Shown: one piece after another, positions 1-8,703 of the stretch
How positions within the stretch are numbered: position 1 is the stretch's first letter
How the letters are laid out: each line of letters begins with the position of its first letter
Assembly (NCBI RefSeq): GCF_900103985.1
Contig: NZ_FNIE01000006.1
Coordinates: forward strand, 372,001 to 436,000
Length of the DNA: 64,000 nucleotides
Source: Actinacidiphila guanduensis
GTDB lineage: Bacteria > Actinomycetota > Actinomycetes > Streptomycetales > Streptomycetaceae
Direction: 5' to 3'
The notes under the pieces: generated by a model
What the model was told of the DNA's origin: nothing
Databases searched by the model: none
The model's input: the letters and a program-made list of their open reading frames with translations, nothing else
Translations under genes and position numbers: made by a program

Positions 1-889
1 CCTGATCCGCGGCCTGCTGGATGGCGTGGGCCACCCGGACCGCGTCCGCGCTCGCCCGCACCTCGTGCACCCGCACCGCCCAGGCGCCCTCGCGGGCTGC
101 GATCGCGGTCACCGCGGCCGTGGCCGCGTCGCGCTCGCGGGCCGGCGGCACCGCGCCGGTCGCGTCGGCCAGCACCCGGCCCAGGAACCGCTTGCGGGAG
201 GCGGCCACCAGCAGCGGGGCCCCCAGGGCGGCCAGGTCCCGCAGATGGGCCAGGAGCGCCAGGTCGTGGTCGGCGTTCTTGGCGAAGCCCAGGCCCGGGT
301 CGGCGACGATCCTCTCGGGCGCGATCCCGCCGGCCACCGCCCGGTCCAGGCTCGCGCGCAGCTCGGCGACGACCTCGGCGAGCACGTCGGTGTAGACCGC
401 GCGGTTGTTCATGTCGATGCTCTGGCCGCGCCAGTGCATCACCACGAAGGGCACCCCGGCGGCCGCGACCACCGGCACCATCGCCGGGTCGGCCTGGCCC
501 CCGCTGACGTCGTTGACCAGGCGGGCGCCGGCCGCGACGGCCTGCTCGGCGACGGCGGCCCGCATCGTGTCCACGCTCACCAGCACACCGGCGGCGGCCA
601 GCTCGCGCACCACCGGCACCACCCGGCGCAGCTCCTCGGCCGCGTCCACCCGGGCGGCACCGGGCCGGGTGGACTCCCCGCCGACGTCGACGAGGTCCGC
701 GCCCTGGGCGACCAGGTCCAGGCCGTGCTTGACGGCCAGCTCCGGGTCGAACCACTGCCCGCCGTCGGAGAAGGAGTCGGGGGTGACGTTCACCACGCCC
801 ATCACGGCGCACCGGTCCCACCGCGGCAGCCCGGCAGGTCCGCTCCTGCCCTGCGGCCGGCCCGGGGGGCGGCCCTGTGACGTACTCAT
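1..889 (-). CDS. folP: Dihydropteroate synthase FolP (C-terminal end cut by window edge)
   Basis: Condenses 6-hydroxymethyl-7,8-dihydropterin pyrophosphate with p-aminobenzoate in cytoplasmic folate synthesis; the sulfonamide target. Translation from the ATG at 889 gives the family signature MGVVNVTPDSFSDGG near residue 30 and then DVGGESTRPGA, the two pterin-binding loops. Further on, ASRKRF and a VRVHEV segment near the left edge match the C-terminal part of the TIM barrel, so only a few residues are probably missing. The frame is open to base 1. It starts 16 bp after the stop of the MprF-like gene, so the two are probably co-transcribed; folE lies just upstream, so folate genes cluster here. 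The proline/glycine/arginine-rich first 20 residues are not conserved in the family. Identification is firm; the true stop is outside the window. Confidence 0.93.
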   Translation of the reverse strand, partial: MSTSQGRPPGRPQGRSGPAGLPRWDRCAVMGVVNVTPDSFSDGGQWFDPELAVKHGLDLVAQGADLVDVGGESTRPGAARVDAAEELRRVVPVVRELAAAGVLVSVDTMRAAVAEQAVAAGARLVNDVSGGQADPAMVPVVAAAGVPFVVMHWRGQSIDMNNRAVYTDVLAEVVAELRASLDRAVAGGIAPERIVADPGLGFAKNADHDLALLAHLRDLAALGAPLLVAASRKRFLGRVLADATGAVPPARERDAATAAVTAIAAREGAWAVRVHEVRASADAVRVAHAIQQAADQ

Positions 890-905
890 GCGCCCAGCGT
901 ACGGG

Positions 906-2744
906 TCAGGCGGCGGCCTTCTGGCGGGCGCCCGTCCCGCTGGGCGAGGCGTAGCCGGGGTTGTGCCGGTGCGGCGGGCGGCCGGCCCGGCGCGGCAGGA
1001 ACCGCTGGAGCGCGGCCGGCAGCGGCAGCGACAGGGTGACGAAGCCCTCGGCCTGCATGATGGCGAAGCCGATCCTGGGCAGGTCGCGGGAGTTGGGGAA
1101 GACCAGGAAGCGCGGCACCCACTCGGGCTGGAACTTCGCGTTGAACTTGTACAGCGACTCGATCTGGAACCAGCGGGAGAGGAAGACCAGCAGCCCGCGC
1201 CAGCCGCGCAGCACCGGCCCGGCGCCGATCCGCTCGCCGCGGGCCAGCGCCGAGCGGAACATCGCGAAGTTCAGCGACACCCGCTGGATGCCCAGCTCGG
1301 GCGCCTGCCGCAGCGCGGCCACGATCAGCAGCTCGTTGAGCCCCGGGTCGGCCGCGCGGTCGCGCCGCATCAGCTCCAGCGACATCCCGTCCGGCCCCCA
1401 GGGCACGAAGTGCAGCACCGCCCGCAGGTCGCCCAGCTCCGGGTGCGCGGCGCCGCTCTCGCGCTCCTTGTGGGCGGTGACCACGACGCAGTCGCCGTCG
1501 GCCGCCTCACCGAAGCGGCCCAGCGCCATGGAGAAGCCGCGCTCGGTGTCGGTGCCGCGCCAGGCGTCGGCGGCCAGCCGCACCTGCTCCTTCTCGTCCT
1601 CGGTCAGCTCGCGCACCCGCCGCACCCGGCAGGTGTAGCCGGAGCGCTCGATCCGCTTGACCATCTGCCGCACGTTGCGCATCGCCCGCCCGTCCAGGCT
1701 GAAGGCGCCGGCGTCCACCACGGCCTCGTCGCCGAGCTCCAGGGCGTCCAGACCGGTCTCCCGGGTCCACACCTGGCCGCCGGTCTCGCTGCACCCCACC
1801 ACGGCCGGCAGCCAGGCGTGGGCGCGGGCCAGCTCCATGAAGGACTCGATGGCGCCCGGCCAGGCCTCCACGTCCCCGATCGGGTCGCCGCCGGCCAGCG
1901 CCACCCCGGAGACCACCCGGTAGCAGATCGCGGCCTTGCCGCTGGGCGAGAAGACCACCGACTTGTCCCGGCGCAGCGCGAAGTGGCCGAGGGAGTCGCG
2001 GGCGCCGTGCCGGGCCAGCAGGCAGCGCAGCCGCTCCTCGTCGGCCTCGCCGAGTTCGGCGACCGGGCGGGCCGGGCGCAGCGCCAGGTAGACGGTGGAG
2101 CAGACGATGAGCAGGCCGAGGCCGCCGAGCGAGAAGCTCACCACGTCGTCCACCCGGTCGCTGGTGTAGTGGACCGGGCCGCCGAAGCCGAACAGGCCGT
2201 AGAGCACGTGGCGGCAGCGGTCGCCGAAGCCGGGGTTGCCGCGCTCGGAGGCCGGGTGGGCGCTGGTGATGACCAGGCCGAGGGCGAAGGCGAAGGCGCT
2301 CAGGCCCACCAGGTTGGCCAGCGCCCGCCAGCGGGTGCGCGGGTCGGACAGGGCGGTGAACTCCCCGCGGTGCACGATCAGCAGCGCCATCAGCCCCAGC
2401 GAGACCGCGACCCCGAAGGTGGAGTGCCGGTAGATCAGCTGGGTGGCCGCGCCCACCGGCATCAGCACCACGGTGGCCCACCAGGCGCGTTGCTTGCCGC
2501 GCTTGAGGCCGTGGGCGAGCATCAGCACCAGGATGCCGGTGACGACGGAGGTGGCGGCGGCCAGCGAGCTGACGGTGCCGGGGAAGACGGCGGCCATGTG
2601 GTGCATTCGGCCGTTGCGGAAGGCGGGGAAGACCGCCGAGACCACGTCGAGCAGGCCGATCACCGCCGCGGCGCTGCCGATGATCCTCGGTACGGCGGAC
2701 GCCTGCGGCACCCAGCGGCGCCGCCCCTCTTCCTGTGCTGCCAT
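906..2744 (-). CDS. MprF/LysX-type lysyl-phosphatidylglycerol synthase-like membrane protein
   Basis: About 612 residues. The first ~240 residues contain several hydrophobic segments consistent with a membrane domain. The C-terminal ~350 residues match the DUF2156/LPG synthase catalytic domain that transfers lysine from Lys-tRNA to phosphatidylglycerol; visible family blocks include FSPSGKAAICYRVVSG, GLNELLIVAALRQAPELG and FQIESLYKFNAKFQPEW. There is no lysyl-tRNA synthetase domain, unlike mycobacterial LysX. The ATG at 2744 is chosen; an upstream TTG/GTG could add three residues. It sits between folE and folP on the minus strand. Whether it really aminoacylates lipids is inferred from family only; the conserved folate-operon position is synteny, not function. 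The C-terminal tail is rich in Arg and Ala, as in related actinobacterial proteins. Confidence 0.8.
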   Translation of the reverse strand: MAAQEEGRRRWVPQASAVPRIIGSAAAVIGLLDVVSAVFPAFRNGRMHHMAAVFPGTVSSLAAATSVVTGILVLMLAHGLKRGKQRAWWATVVLMPVGAATQLIYRHSTFGVAVSLGLMALLIVHRGEFTALSDPRTRWRALANLVGLSAFAFALGLVITSAHPASERGNPGFGDRCRHVLYGLFGFGGPVHYTSDRVDDVVSFSLGGLGLLIVCSTVYLALRPARPVAELGEADEERLRCLLARHGARDSLGHFALRRDKSVVFSPSGKAAICYRVVSGVALAGGDPIGDVEAWPGAIESFMELARAHAWLPAVVGCSETGGQVWTRETGLDALELGDEAVVDAGAFSLDGRAMRNVRQMVKRIERSGYTCRVRRVRELTEDEKEQVRLAADAWRGTDTERGFSMALGRFGEAADGDCVVVTAHKERESGAAHPELGDLRAVLHFVPWGPDGMSLELMRRDRAADPGLNELLIVAALRQAPELGIQRVSLNFAMFRSALARGERIGAGPVLRGWRGLLVFLSRWFQIESLYKFNAKFQPEWVPRFLVFPNSRDLPRIGFAIMQAEGFVTLSLPLPAALQRFLPRRAGRPPHRHNPGYASPSGTGARQKAAA

Positions 2745-2996
2745 CGACACCAAACCCCGAGCTGACCGGCAGCCGGCAGGGCTCTCCCCCGCGACGCGCT
2801 CCGGTTCCGACGATTCGCGCCCCCTAGGACGGCAACCGGTGGCTTCCGGTTCCCCCTGTTTCGGCGCGATGCGGCCCGACTGTAGACCGACTGTGGACCG
2901 ACAGGGAAGCTACACCGATCGGGGGCCCGCAGGCCCGTCGCGGGACATTGCGGGGCATCGTACGACAGGGGCGCCGGCTCAGGTTGCCGGCCCGGC

Positions 2997-3608
2997 TCAG
3001 CCGCGGCCGATGATCAGGCTCATCGCCTCGGAGCGGGTGGCCGGGTCGCGCAGCTGGCCGCGCACGGCCGAGGTGAGGGTCTTGGCGCCGGGCTTGCGCA
3101 CCCCGCGCATCGTCATGCACATGTGCTCGCACTCCACCACGACGATCACCCCGCGCGGCTCCAGGATGCGCATCAGCGCGTCGGCGATCTGCGTGGTCAG
3201 CCGCTCCTGCACCTGCGGGCGGCGGGCGTAGACGTCGACCAGCCGGGCCAGCTTGGACAGGCCGGTGATCTTGCCGCTGGTGGCCGGGATGTAGCCGATG
3301 TGCGCGACACCGACGAAGGGCACCAGGTGGTGCTCGCAGGAGGACATCACCTCGATGTCCTTCACCAGCACCATCTCGTCGTGGCCGATGTCGAAGGTGG
3401 TGGTCAGCACGTCCTCCGGCTGCTGCCACAGCCCGGCGAATATCTCCCGGTAGGCGCGCGCGACCCGGGCCGGGGTCTCCCGCAGCCCCTCGCGCTCGGG
3501 GTCCTCGCCCACCGCGTAGAGCAGCTCGCGGATCGCGGCCTCGGCGCGCTTCTCGTCGAACTCACCGATCGGCTTGCCGTCGCCGTCCAGCGTCACGGGA
3601 TCAACCAT
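2997..3608 (-). CDS. folE: GTP cyclohydrolase I FolE
   Basis: Converts GTP to 7,8-dihydroneopterin triphosphate, the first step of tetrahydrofolate synthesis; a cytoplasmic homodecamer in characterised members. The 203-residue product carries the zinc and catalytic motifs of the family: [10 protein letters not shown] (Cys and His ligands), a [21 protein letters not shown] substrate-binding block, and [13 protein letters not shown] with the second zinc cysteine, so it is the zinc-type FolE rather than FolE2. The ATG at 3608 is preceded by GAGGTGC at good spacing; an in-frame start 23 codons upstream has no such site and the extension is not conserved. It lies downstream of ftsH, separated by a strong hairpin, and upstream of the MprF-like gene and folP on the same strand. 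Confidence 0.96.
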   Translation of the reverse strand: MVDPVTLDGDGKPIGEFDEKRAEAAIRELLYAVGEDPEREGLRETPARVARAYREIFAGLWQQPEDVLTTTFDIGHDEMVLVKDIEVMSSCEHHLVPFVGVAHIGYIPATSGKITGLSKLARLVDVYARRPQVQERLTTQIADALMRILEPRGVIVVVECEHMCMTMRGVRKPGAKTLTSAVRGQLRDPATRSEAMSLIIGRG

Positions 3609-3637
3609 GGAGCACCTCGTTTCCTGTCCGGAGCGCG

Positions 3638-3673
3638 GCCGCGGCCCCAAGGCGAGAACCCTGGGGCCGCGGC
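3638..3673 (-). terminator. Hairpin between ftsH and folE
   Basis: A perfect 12-bp inverted repeat (GCCGCGGCCCCA and its complement) with a 12-base loop sits between the ftsH stop at 3745 and the folE start at 3608. It fits an intrinsic terminator or attenuator for ftsH; no U-tract is visible, as is common in Streptomyces. Confidence 0.6.
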
Positions 3674-3744
3674 ACACATTCCGTGTTCTTCCTCACCCGG
3701 CGGCTGCCCGGCGCCCCCCCTGACGGCGGGGCCGGGCGGTCGCC

Positions 3745-5790
3745 TCAGCTCTCCGGGCGGTCCTCCGGCAGGTCCACCGGCTCGACCGGCTTGGTGGTGG
3801 AGACCGGGCCGCCGGAGCCGTTGATCGCCTGCTGGGCGCCGTTGGTCAGCGCCAGCTCCTTCGGCGAGAGCACCGGCGGGCGGGTGGAGGGGGTGCGGCG
3901 GGCCGAACCGGTCCAGGCCGGACGCGGCGGCCGCTTGACGACCGGGGCGAAGATCTCGGCGATCTCCTCCTTGTTCAGCGTCTCCTTCTCCAGCAGCGCC
4001 AGCACGAGGTTGTCCAGGACGTCCCGGTTCTCGACCAGGATCTCCCATGCCTCGTTGTGCGCGGTCTCGATCAGCTTCTTGACCTCTTCGTCCACCAGCC
4101 CGGCGACCTCTTCCGAGTAGTCGCGCTGGTGGCCCATCTCACGGCCGAGGAACGGCTCGGAGTTGTCGGAGCCGAACTTGATCGCGCCCAGCCGCTCGGT
4201 CATGCCGTACTTGGTGACCATCGCGCGGGCCGTGGTGGTGGCCTTCTCGATGTCGTCCGAGGCGCCGGTGGTCGGGTCGTGGAAGACCAGTTCCTCGGCC
4301 GCCCGGCCGCCCATCATGTAGGCGAGCTGGTCGAGCATCTCGTTGCGCGAGGTGGAGTACTTGTCCTCGTCGGGCAGCACCATGGTGTAGCCGAGCGCCC
4401 GGCCGCGGGACAGGATGGTGATCTTGTGCACCGGGTCGGAGTTCGGCGAGGCCGCCGCGACCAGGGCATGGCCGCCCTCGTGGTATGCGGTGGTCTTCTT
4501 CTCCTTGTCCGACATGATGCGGGTGCGCTTCTGGGGGCCGGCCACGACACGGTCGATGGCCTCGTCCAGCACGCTGTTGTCGATGACCTTCTTGTCGCTG
4601 CGGGCGGTGAGCAGCGCCGCCTCGTTGAGCACGTTGCTCAGGTCGGCACCGGTGAAGCCGGGGGTGCGGCGGGCGACGGCCATCAGGTCGACGTCCGGCG
4701 CGATCGGCTTGCCCTTCTGGTGCACGGTCAGGATCTCCAGCCGGCCCTGCAGGTCCGGCGGGTCGACCGCGATCTGCCGGTCGAAGCGGCCCGGGCGCAG
4801 CAGCGCCGGGTCGAGGATGTCGGGCCGGTTCGTGGCGGCGATGAGGATCACACCGCCCTTGACGTCGAAGCCGTCCATCTCGACCAGCAGCTGGTTGAGG
4901 GTCTGCTCGCGCTCGTCGTGGCCGCCGCCCAGGCCCGCGCCGCGGTGCCGGCCGACGGCGTCGATCTCGTCCACGAAGACGATCGCGGGGGCGTTCGCCT
5001 TGGCCTGCTCGAACAGGTCGCGCACCCGGGAGGCGCCGACACCGACGAACATCTCCACGAAGTCCGAACCGGAGATCGAGTAGAACGGCACGCCCGCCTC
5101 GCCGGCCACGGCCCTGGCGAGCAGGGTCTTGCCGGTGCCGGGGCGGCCGTAGAGCAGCACGCCCTTGGGGATCTTGGCGCCGACGGCCTGGAACTTCGCC
5201 GGCTCCTGCAGGAACTCCTTGATCTCCTGCAGCTCCTCCACGGCCTCGTCGCACCCGGCGACGTCCGCGAAGGTGGTCTTGGGGGTGTCCTTGGTGATCA
5301 GCTTGGCCTTGGACTTCCCGAACTGCATGACGCGCGAGCCGCCGCCCTGCATCTGGTTCATCAGGAAGAGGAAGACCACCACGATCAGTACGAAGGGCAG
5401 CAGGGACAGCAGGATGCCGACGAAGGCGTTCTGCTTCGACGGCGAGACGGTGTAGCCGTCGGGCAGGGAGACACCCTTGACGTCGCCGTTCTGGATCCGC
5501 TGCAGGTTCGCCGCGATGGCCGCGCCCTGGTCGCCGATGTAGCTGGCGCGGACCTTGTCACTGCCCTTGATCTTGAAGCCGTCCTTCAGCTGGACCTTGA
5601 TGGAGTTGTCGTCTCCGGTGGTCAGCTGGGCGGAACTGGCGCGGTTGGTGTCGATCGCGTGGAGGACCTGGCCGGTGTCGACCGTCTTGTACCCGCCGCC
5701 GGAACCGACGACCTGCATCAACACGACCACGGCAAGGACAGCCAGCACGATCCACATGACCGGCCCACGGAAATAGCGCTTCACGTCCAT
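3745..5790 (-). CDS. ftsH: ATP-dependent zinc metalloprotease FtsH
   Basis: Membrane-anchored AAA+ protease that degrades misfolded membrane proteins and short-lived regulators. The 681-residue product has a first transmembrane segment (residues ~10-28), an extracytoplasmic domain, a second segment (~122-146), then the AAA+ ATPase with Walker A GRPGTGKT (215-222), Walker B IVFVDEID (270-277), and the zinc site HEGGH (437-441). Length and order are normal for the family. Odd point: the P-loop reads GRPGTGKT where FtsH normally has GPPGTGKT. The C-terminal ~70 residues (after [12 protein letters not shown]) are a flexible tail typical of Streptomyces. It follows hpt on the same strand after 187 bp. 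The start [10 protein letters not shown] matches what is usual in the genus although its ribosome-binding site is weak. Confidence 0.97.
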   Translation of the reverse strand: MDVKRYFRGPVMWIVLAVLAVVVLMQVVGSGGGYKTVDTGQVLHAIDTNRASSAQLTTGDDNSIKVQLKDGFKIKGSDKVRASYIGDQGAAIAANLQRIQNGDVKGVSLPDGYTVSPSKQNAFVGILLSLLPFVLIVVVFLFLMNQMQGGGSRVMQFGKSKAKLITKDTPKTTFADVAGCDEAVEELQEIKEFLQEPAKFQAVGAKIPKGVLLYGRPGTGKTLLARAVAGEAGVPFYSISGSDFVEMFVGVGASRVRDLFEQAKANAPAIVFVDEIDAVGRHRGAGLGGGHDEREQTLNQLLVEMDGFDVKGGVILIAATNRPDILDPALLRPGRFDRQIAVDPPDLQGRLEILTVHQKGKPIAPDVDLMAVARRTPGFTGADLSNVLNEAALLTARSDKKVIDNSVLDEAIDRVVAGPQKRTRIMSDKEKKTTAYHEGGHALVAAASPNSDPVHKITILSRGRALGYTMVLPDEDKYSTSRNEMLDQLAYMMGGRAAEELVFHDPTTGASDDIEKATTTARAMVTKYGMTERLGAIKFGSDNSEPFLGREMGHQRDYSEEVAGLVDEEVKKLIETAHNEAWEILVENRDVLDNLVLALLEKETLNKEEIAEIFAPVVKRPPRPAWTGSARRTPSTRPPVLSPKELALTNGAQQAINGSGGPVSTTKPVEPVDLPEDRPES

Positions 5791-5977
5791 CCATGCGGGG
5801 CGGTTTCGCCCCGTCCCTCCTGCCGCAATGAGGCACGGCCGCTGGTGTGCGACCTGTGCATCCGGTGTATGACCCGACCTTCGGACGGTACCTCAGCATT
5901 GTCCCCCGAGGTTGCCGCCGACCGTTAACAATCCCGCTTTCCCCTGCTCCAACGGCGGGAAACCGGCGGTGGTTCCC

Positions 5978-6532
5978 TCAGCCGCCGTACACGTGCGGCG
6001 CGAGGGTGCCCACGAAGGGCAGGTTCCGGTACTTCTCGGCGTAGTCCAGGCCGTAGCCGACCACGAACTCGTTGGGGATGTCGAAGCCAGTGTATTTGAC
6101 ATCGATCCGGACCTTGGCCGCCTCGGGCTTGCGCAGCAGCGTGCAGACCTCCAGCGAGGCCGGGCCGCGCGAGCCGAGGTTGCTGATCAGCCAGGACAGG
6201 GTCAGCCCGGAGTCGATGATGTCCTCGACGATCAGCACGTGCCGGCCGGCGATGTCGGTGTCCAGGTCCTTGAGGATGCGGACCACCCCGGAGGACTTGG
6301 TGCCGGCGCCGTAGGAGGACACCGCCATCCAGTCCATCGTCACGTTGCTGGACAGCGCCCGTGCCAGGTCGGCCATGACCATGACCGCGCCCTTGAGGAC
6401 ACCGACGATGAGCAGGTCCCGGCCCGCGTAGTCGCGGTCGATCTGCGCGGCCAGCTCCACCAGCTTGGCGTCGATCTCGGCCTTGGAGAGGAGCACCTTC
6501 TCCAGGTCGGCGCCCATGTCGATCTCGTTCAC
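5978..6532 (-). CDS. hpt: Hypoxanthine phosphoribosyltransferase
   Basis: Salvages hypoxanthine and guanine with PRPP to IMP and GMP in the cytoplasm. The 184-residue product has the PRTase PRPP loop [13 protein letters not shown], the conserved [17 protein letters not shown] block, and the C-terminal [20 protein letters not shown] segment characteristic of bacterial HPRT. The GTG at 6532 is chosen because GAGGATG lies just upstream; an ATG at 6517 is a possible alternative. It begins 20 bp after the tilS stop, so tilS-hpt is one transcription unit, and ftsH follows, the arrangement seen in many Gram-positives. Confidence 0.96.
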   Translation of the reverse strand: MNEIDMGADLEKVLLSKAEIDAKLVELAAQIDRDYAGRDLLIVGVLKGAVMVMADLARALSSNVTMDWMAVSSYGAGTKSSGVVRILKDLDTDIAGRHVLIVEDIIDSGLTLSWLISNLGSRGPASLEVCTLLRKPEAAKVRIDVKYTGFDIPNEFVVGYGLDYAEKYRNLPFVGTLAPHVYGG

Positions 6533-6552
6533 GCGCGGTACATCCTCAGGTT

Positions 6553-7674
6553 TTACGACGGCGAGAAGAACAGTCTGCCATTGGCCCTGAGAACGGCGAC
6601 GCCGCCCGGCAGGTTGAGCGCCTTCTGCCCGCGCCAGTCGGTCACGAGGCGGTCCACCTCCTCGATGTGCCGGGCGAAGAGGAAGCCGGGCGGGGAGCCG
6701 GCGGCGACGGCGGCGCGGCGCAGCACCCGGCGCCGGACGGCCGCGGGGAGGGTGCGCAGCCGGGTCACCTCCAGGCTGCCGTCGTCGCCGGCGGCGTCGG
6801 CCTGGGCGTCGGCGGCCCACTGGTCGAGCGCGTCGGCGTCGTCCCGGGAGAGCTGGGCGGTACGGGCCAGGGCCTCGACCACGCCCTTGCCGAGGGACTT
6901 CTCCAGCACCGGCAGCGCCTCGTGCCGCACCCGGGAGCGGGTGTAGGCGGGGTCGTGGTTGTGCGGGTCCTCCCACACGGTGATGCCCTGGGCAAGGCAG
7001 CCCTGCCGCACGGTGTCGCGGTCCAGCAGCAGGAACGGGCGGCGGTAGCGGCCGCCGGTGCCGGAGACGGCGGCCATGCCGGACAGCGAGCGGGTGCCCG
7101 AGCCGCGGGCGAGGCCGAGGAGGACGGTCTCCGCCTGGTCGTCGCGGGTGTGGCCGAGCAGGACGGCGGCGGCGCCGCGGCGCTCGGCGGTGGCGTCCAG
7201 CGCGGCGTAGCGGGCGTCGCGGGCGGCGGCCTCGGGGCCGACCCGGCGGGCGGCGCCGCCGGTGTACGCGACGCCGTGGGCGGCGGTGGCAGAGTGGGCT
7301 CCCACGGTCACGCCGACGGTGTCGACCGGGTCGAGGCCGAGCGCGCGCAGCCGCGCGGCCACTTCCTGGGCGCGGCCGGCCGAGCCGCTCTGCAGGCCGT
7401 GGTCGACGGTGACGGCGCCGGCCCGCACGCCGAGGCGGGGCGCTTCGAAGGCGAGGGCGGCGGCGAGCGCCATGGAGTCGGCGCCGCCGCTGCAGGCGGC
7501 GAGGACGAGGGGGCGGGGGTCGTCGTCGGCGGCCCCGGGGCCGCCGGCTGTTCTTCCGGCGGTGCTTCGGGCTGTCCTGTCGGCGGTGCTTCGGGCCGTG
7601 GTTTCGGCGAGGACGTCGTGCAGGACGCGGCGGACGGCCAGGCGTATCGCTGCGACCGTGGGATGGGGTCCCAT
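6553..7674 (-). CDS. tilS: tRNA(Ile)-lysidine synthetase TilS
   Basis: Modifies cytidine 34 of the AUA-reading isoleucine tRNA to lysidine using ATP and lysine, changing its codon and charging identity. The 373-residue product has the PP-loop ATPase motif [13 protein letters not shown] at residues ~70-80, followed by [22 protein letters not shown], which is diagnostic for TilS; a C-terminal region with [15 protein letters not shown] ends the protein. An Arg/Thr/Gly-rich low-complexity insert lies just before the P-loop. The ATG at 7674 has GGAGGG about 9 bases upstream; an upstream in-frame start at 7866 would run into repeat DNA and is rejected. First gene of the tilS-hpt unit. Confidence 0.93.
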   Translation of the reverse strand: MGPHPTVAAIRLAVRRVLHDVLAETTARSTADRTARSTAGRTAGGPGAADDDPRPLVLAACSGGADSMALAAALAFEAPRLGVRAGAVTVDHGLQSGSAGRAQEVAARLRALGLDPVDTVGVTVGAHSATAAHGVAYTGGAARRVGPEAAARDARYAALDATAERRGAAAVLLGHTRDDQAETVLLGLARGSGTRSLSGMAAVSGTGGRYRRPFLLLDRDTVRQGCLAQGITVWEDPHNHDPAYTRSRVRHEALPVLEKSLGKGVVEALARTAQLSRDDADALDQWAADAQADAAGDDGSLEVTRLRTLPAAVRRRVLRRAAVAAGSPPGFLFARHIEEVDRLVTDWRGQKALNLPGGVAVLRANGRLFFSPS

Positions 7675-7913
7675 GTCCGGTTCCCTCCAGGGGGCGGGGT
7701 TGCGCTGCGCGCGGCTTTGCGGTTCACGCGCTGGGTTCACGTATTGACGCAGGGTATTCAGATGGTGACAGAAACCCGGGCACATCCCGAGCATCGCACG
7801 CGGCAGCCCACGCCAACGGTCCCTCGGACGGGTGAACGTCGCTCCGCGGGTTGCGGGGGTACCCACCCCCGTGGGGGGGTGCCTGCCGGCCGGGGGGCTC
7901 CCCCGGCTCCCCC

Positions 7914-8070
7914 GCGGGGCGGTGCCTGGCCGGCACGGAGGGCTCCCCCGCCTGGCCCGCGGGGCGGTGCCTGGCCGGCACGGGGCTCCCCCACCTCACC
8001 GCGGGGACGGTGCCTGGCCGGCACGGAGGGCTCCCCCGCCTGGCCCGCGGGGCGGTGCCTGCGGGGGCTC
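7914..8070. repeat. Tandem repeat, about 45-bp unit, four copies
   Basis: Units beginning GCGGGG(C/A)CGGTGCCTGG start at about 7914, 7959, 8001 and 8047, giving spacings of 45, 42 and 46 bases. Each contains GGCTCCCCC and a GGCCGGCAC palindrome. The array lies upstream of tilS, in an intergenic stretch (7675-8703) with no supportable gene. Confidence 0.75.
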
Positions 8071-8090
8071 AGGGTCCTCCGTATCACCTG

Positions 8091-8640
8091 GGGGCGCTGG
8101 GGGTAACTCCCAGGCAGAGCTCTGGGGGAGGAACTGCGCGCGCAATTGGAGCCGTGACGCGCTTCGCCACCGGGCGAAGGGGGCAGCCCGGTCCGCTCCG
8201 GACCACCGGCCGGTGGCCTGCTGAGCGCGCAGTTCCCCGCGCCCCTTCCGGCAGCCCATCTGCCCCGATCCCGCCGTTCCCGGCCACGGGCCGGTCGGTC
8301 GCTGGGCGCGCAGTTCCTCCCCCAGAGCTTCGCCTGGGGGTACCCCCAGCGCCCCTTCCGGGAACCCATCTGCCCCCGCCCCACCGTCCCCGGCCACAGG
8401 CCAGTCGGTCGCTGAGCGCGCAGTTCCCCGCGCCCCTTCCGGGAACCCGTCTGCCCCCGATCCCGCCGTCCCCGGCCACAGGCCGGACGGTGGCTGAGCG
8501 CGCAGTTCCCCGCGCCCCTTTCGGCAACCCGTCTGCCCCCGCCCCACCGTCCCCGGCCACAGGCCAGTCGGCGGCTGGGCGCGCATTTGCTCCCCCAGAG
8601 CTTCGCCTGGGAGGTAGCCCCAGCGCCCCTGGGGCGGTAC
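8091..8640. repeat. Mosaic intergenic repeat array with ~81-bp period
   Basis: After one inverted copy of the hairpin module (8091-8140), units starting GCTGAGCGCGCAG or GCTGGGCGCGCA occur at 8220, 8301, 8411, 8493 and 8574: spacings of 81, 110, 82 and 81. The long unit at 8301 carries an extra hairpin module (CCCCCAGAGCTTCGCCTGGGGG-like), and so does the copy at 8574. Each unit also contains CCGGCCACAGGCC. The same modules recur at five other intergenic sites in the window. No gene is supported in 7675-8703. Confidence 0.8.
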
Positions 8641-8703
8641 GCCTTGGCCTCGCGCGTAGTGGCGGCCTTGGACGGGGCCGCATCGCTCGGCGTGAGCGTG
8701 GGG

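Noticed and set aside
405..2765. A plus-strand open frame of 786 codons over folP and the MprF-like gene
   Set aside because: It is antisense to two genes with recognisable motifs and has low-complexity composition; no start signal of quality.
6533..6976. An N-terminal extension of Hpt to 332 residues
   Set aside because: The extension overlaps the end of tilS in another frame; the conserved Hpt protein starts at about 6532 with a proper ribosome-binding site.
7675..7866. A 64-residue N-terminal extension of TilS
   Set aside because: It has no conservation and runs into repeat DNA; the ATG at 7674 has GGAGGG upstream.
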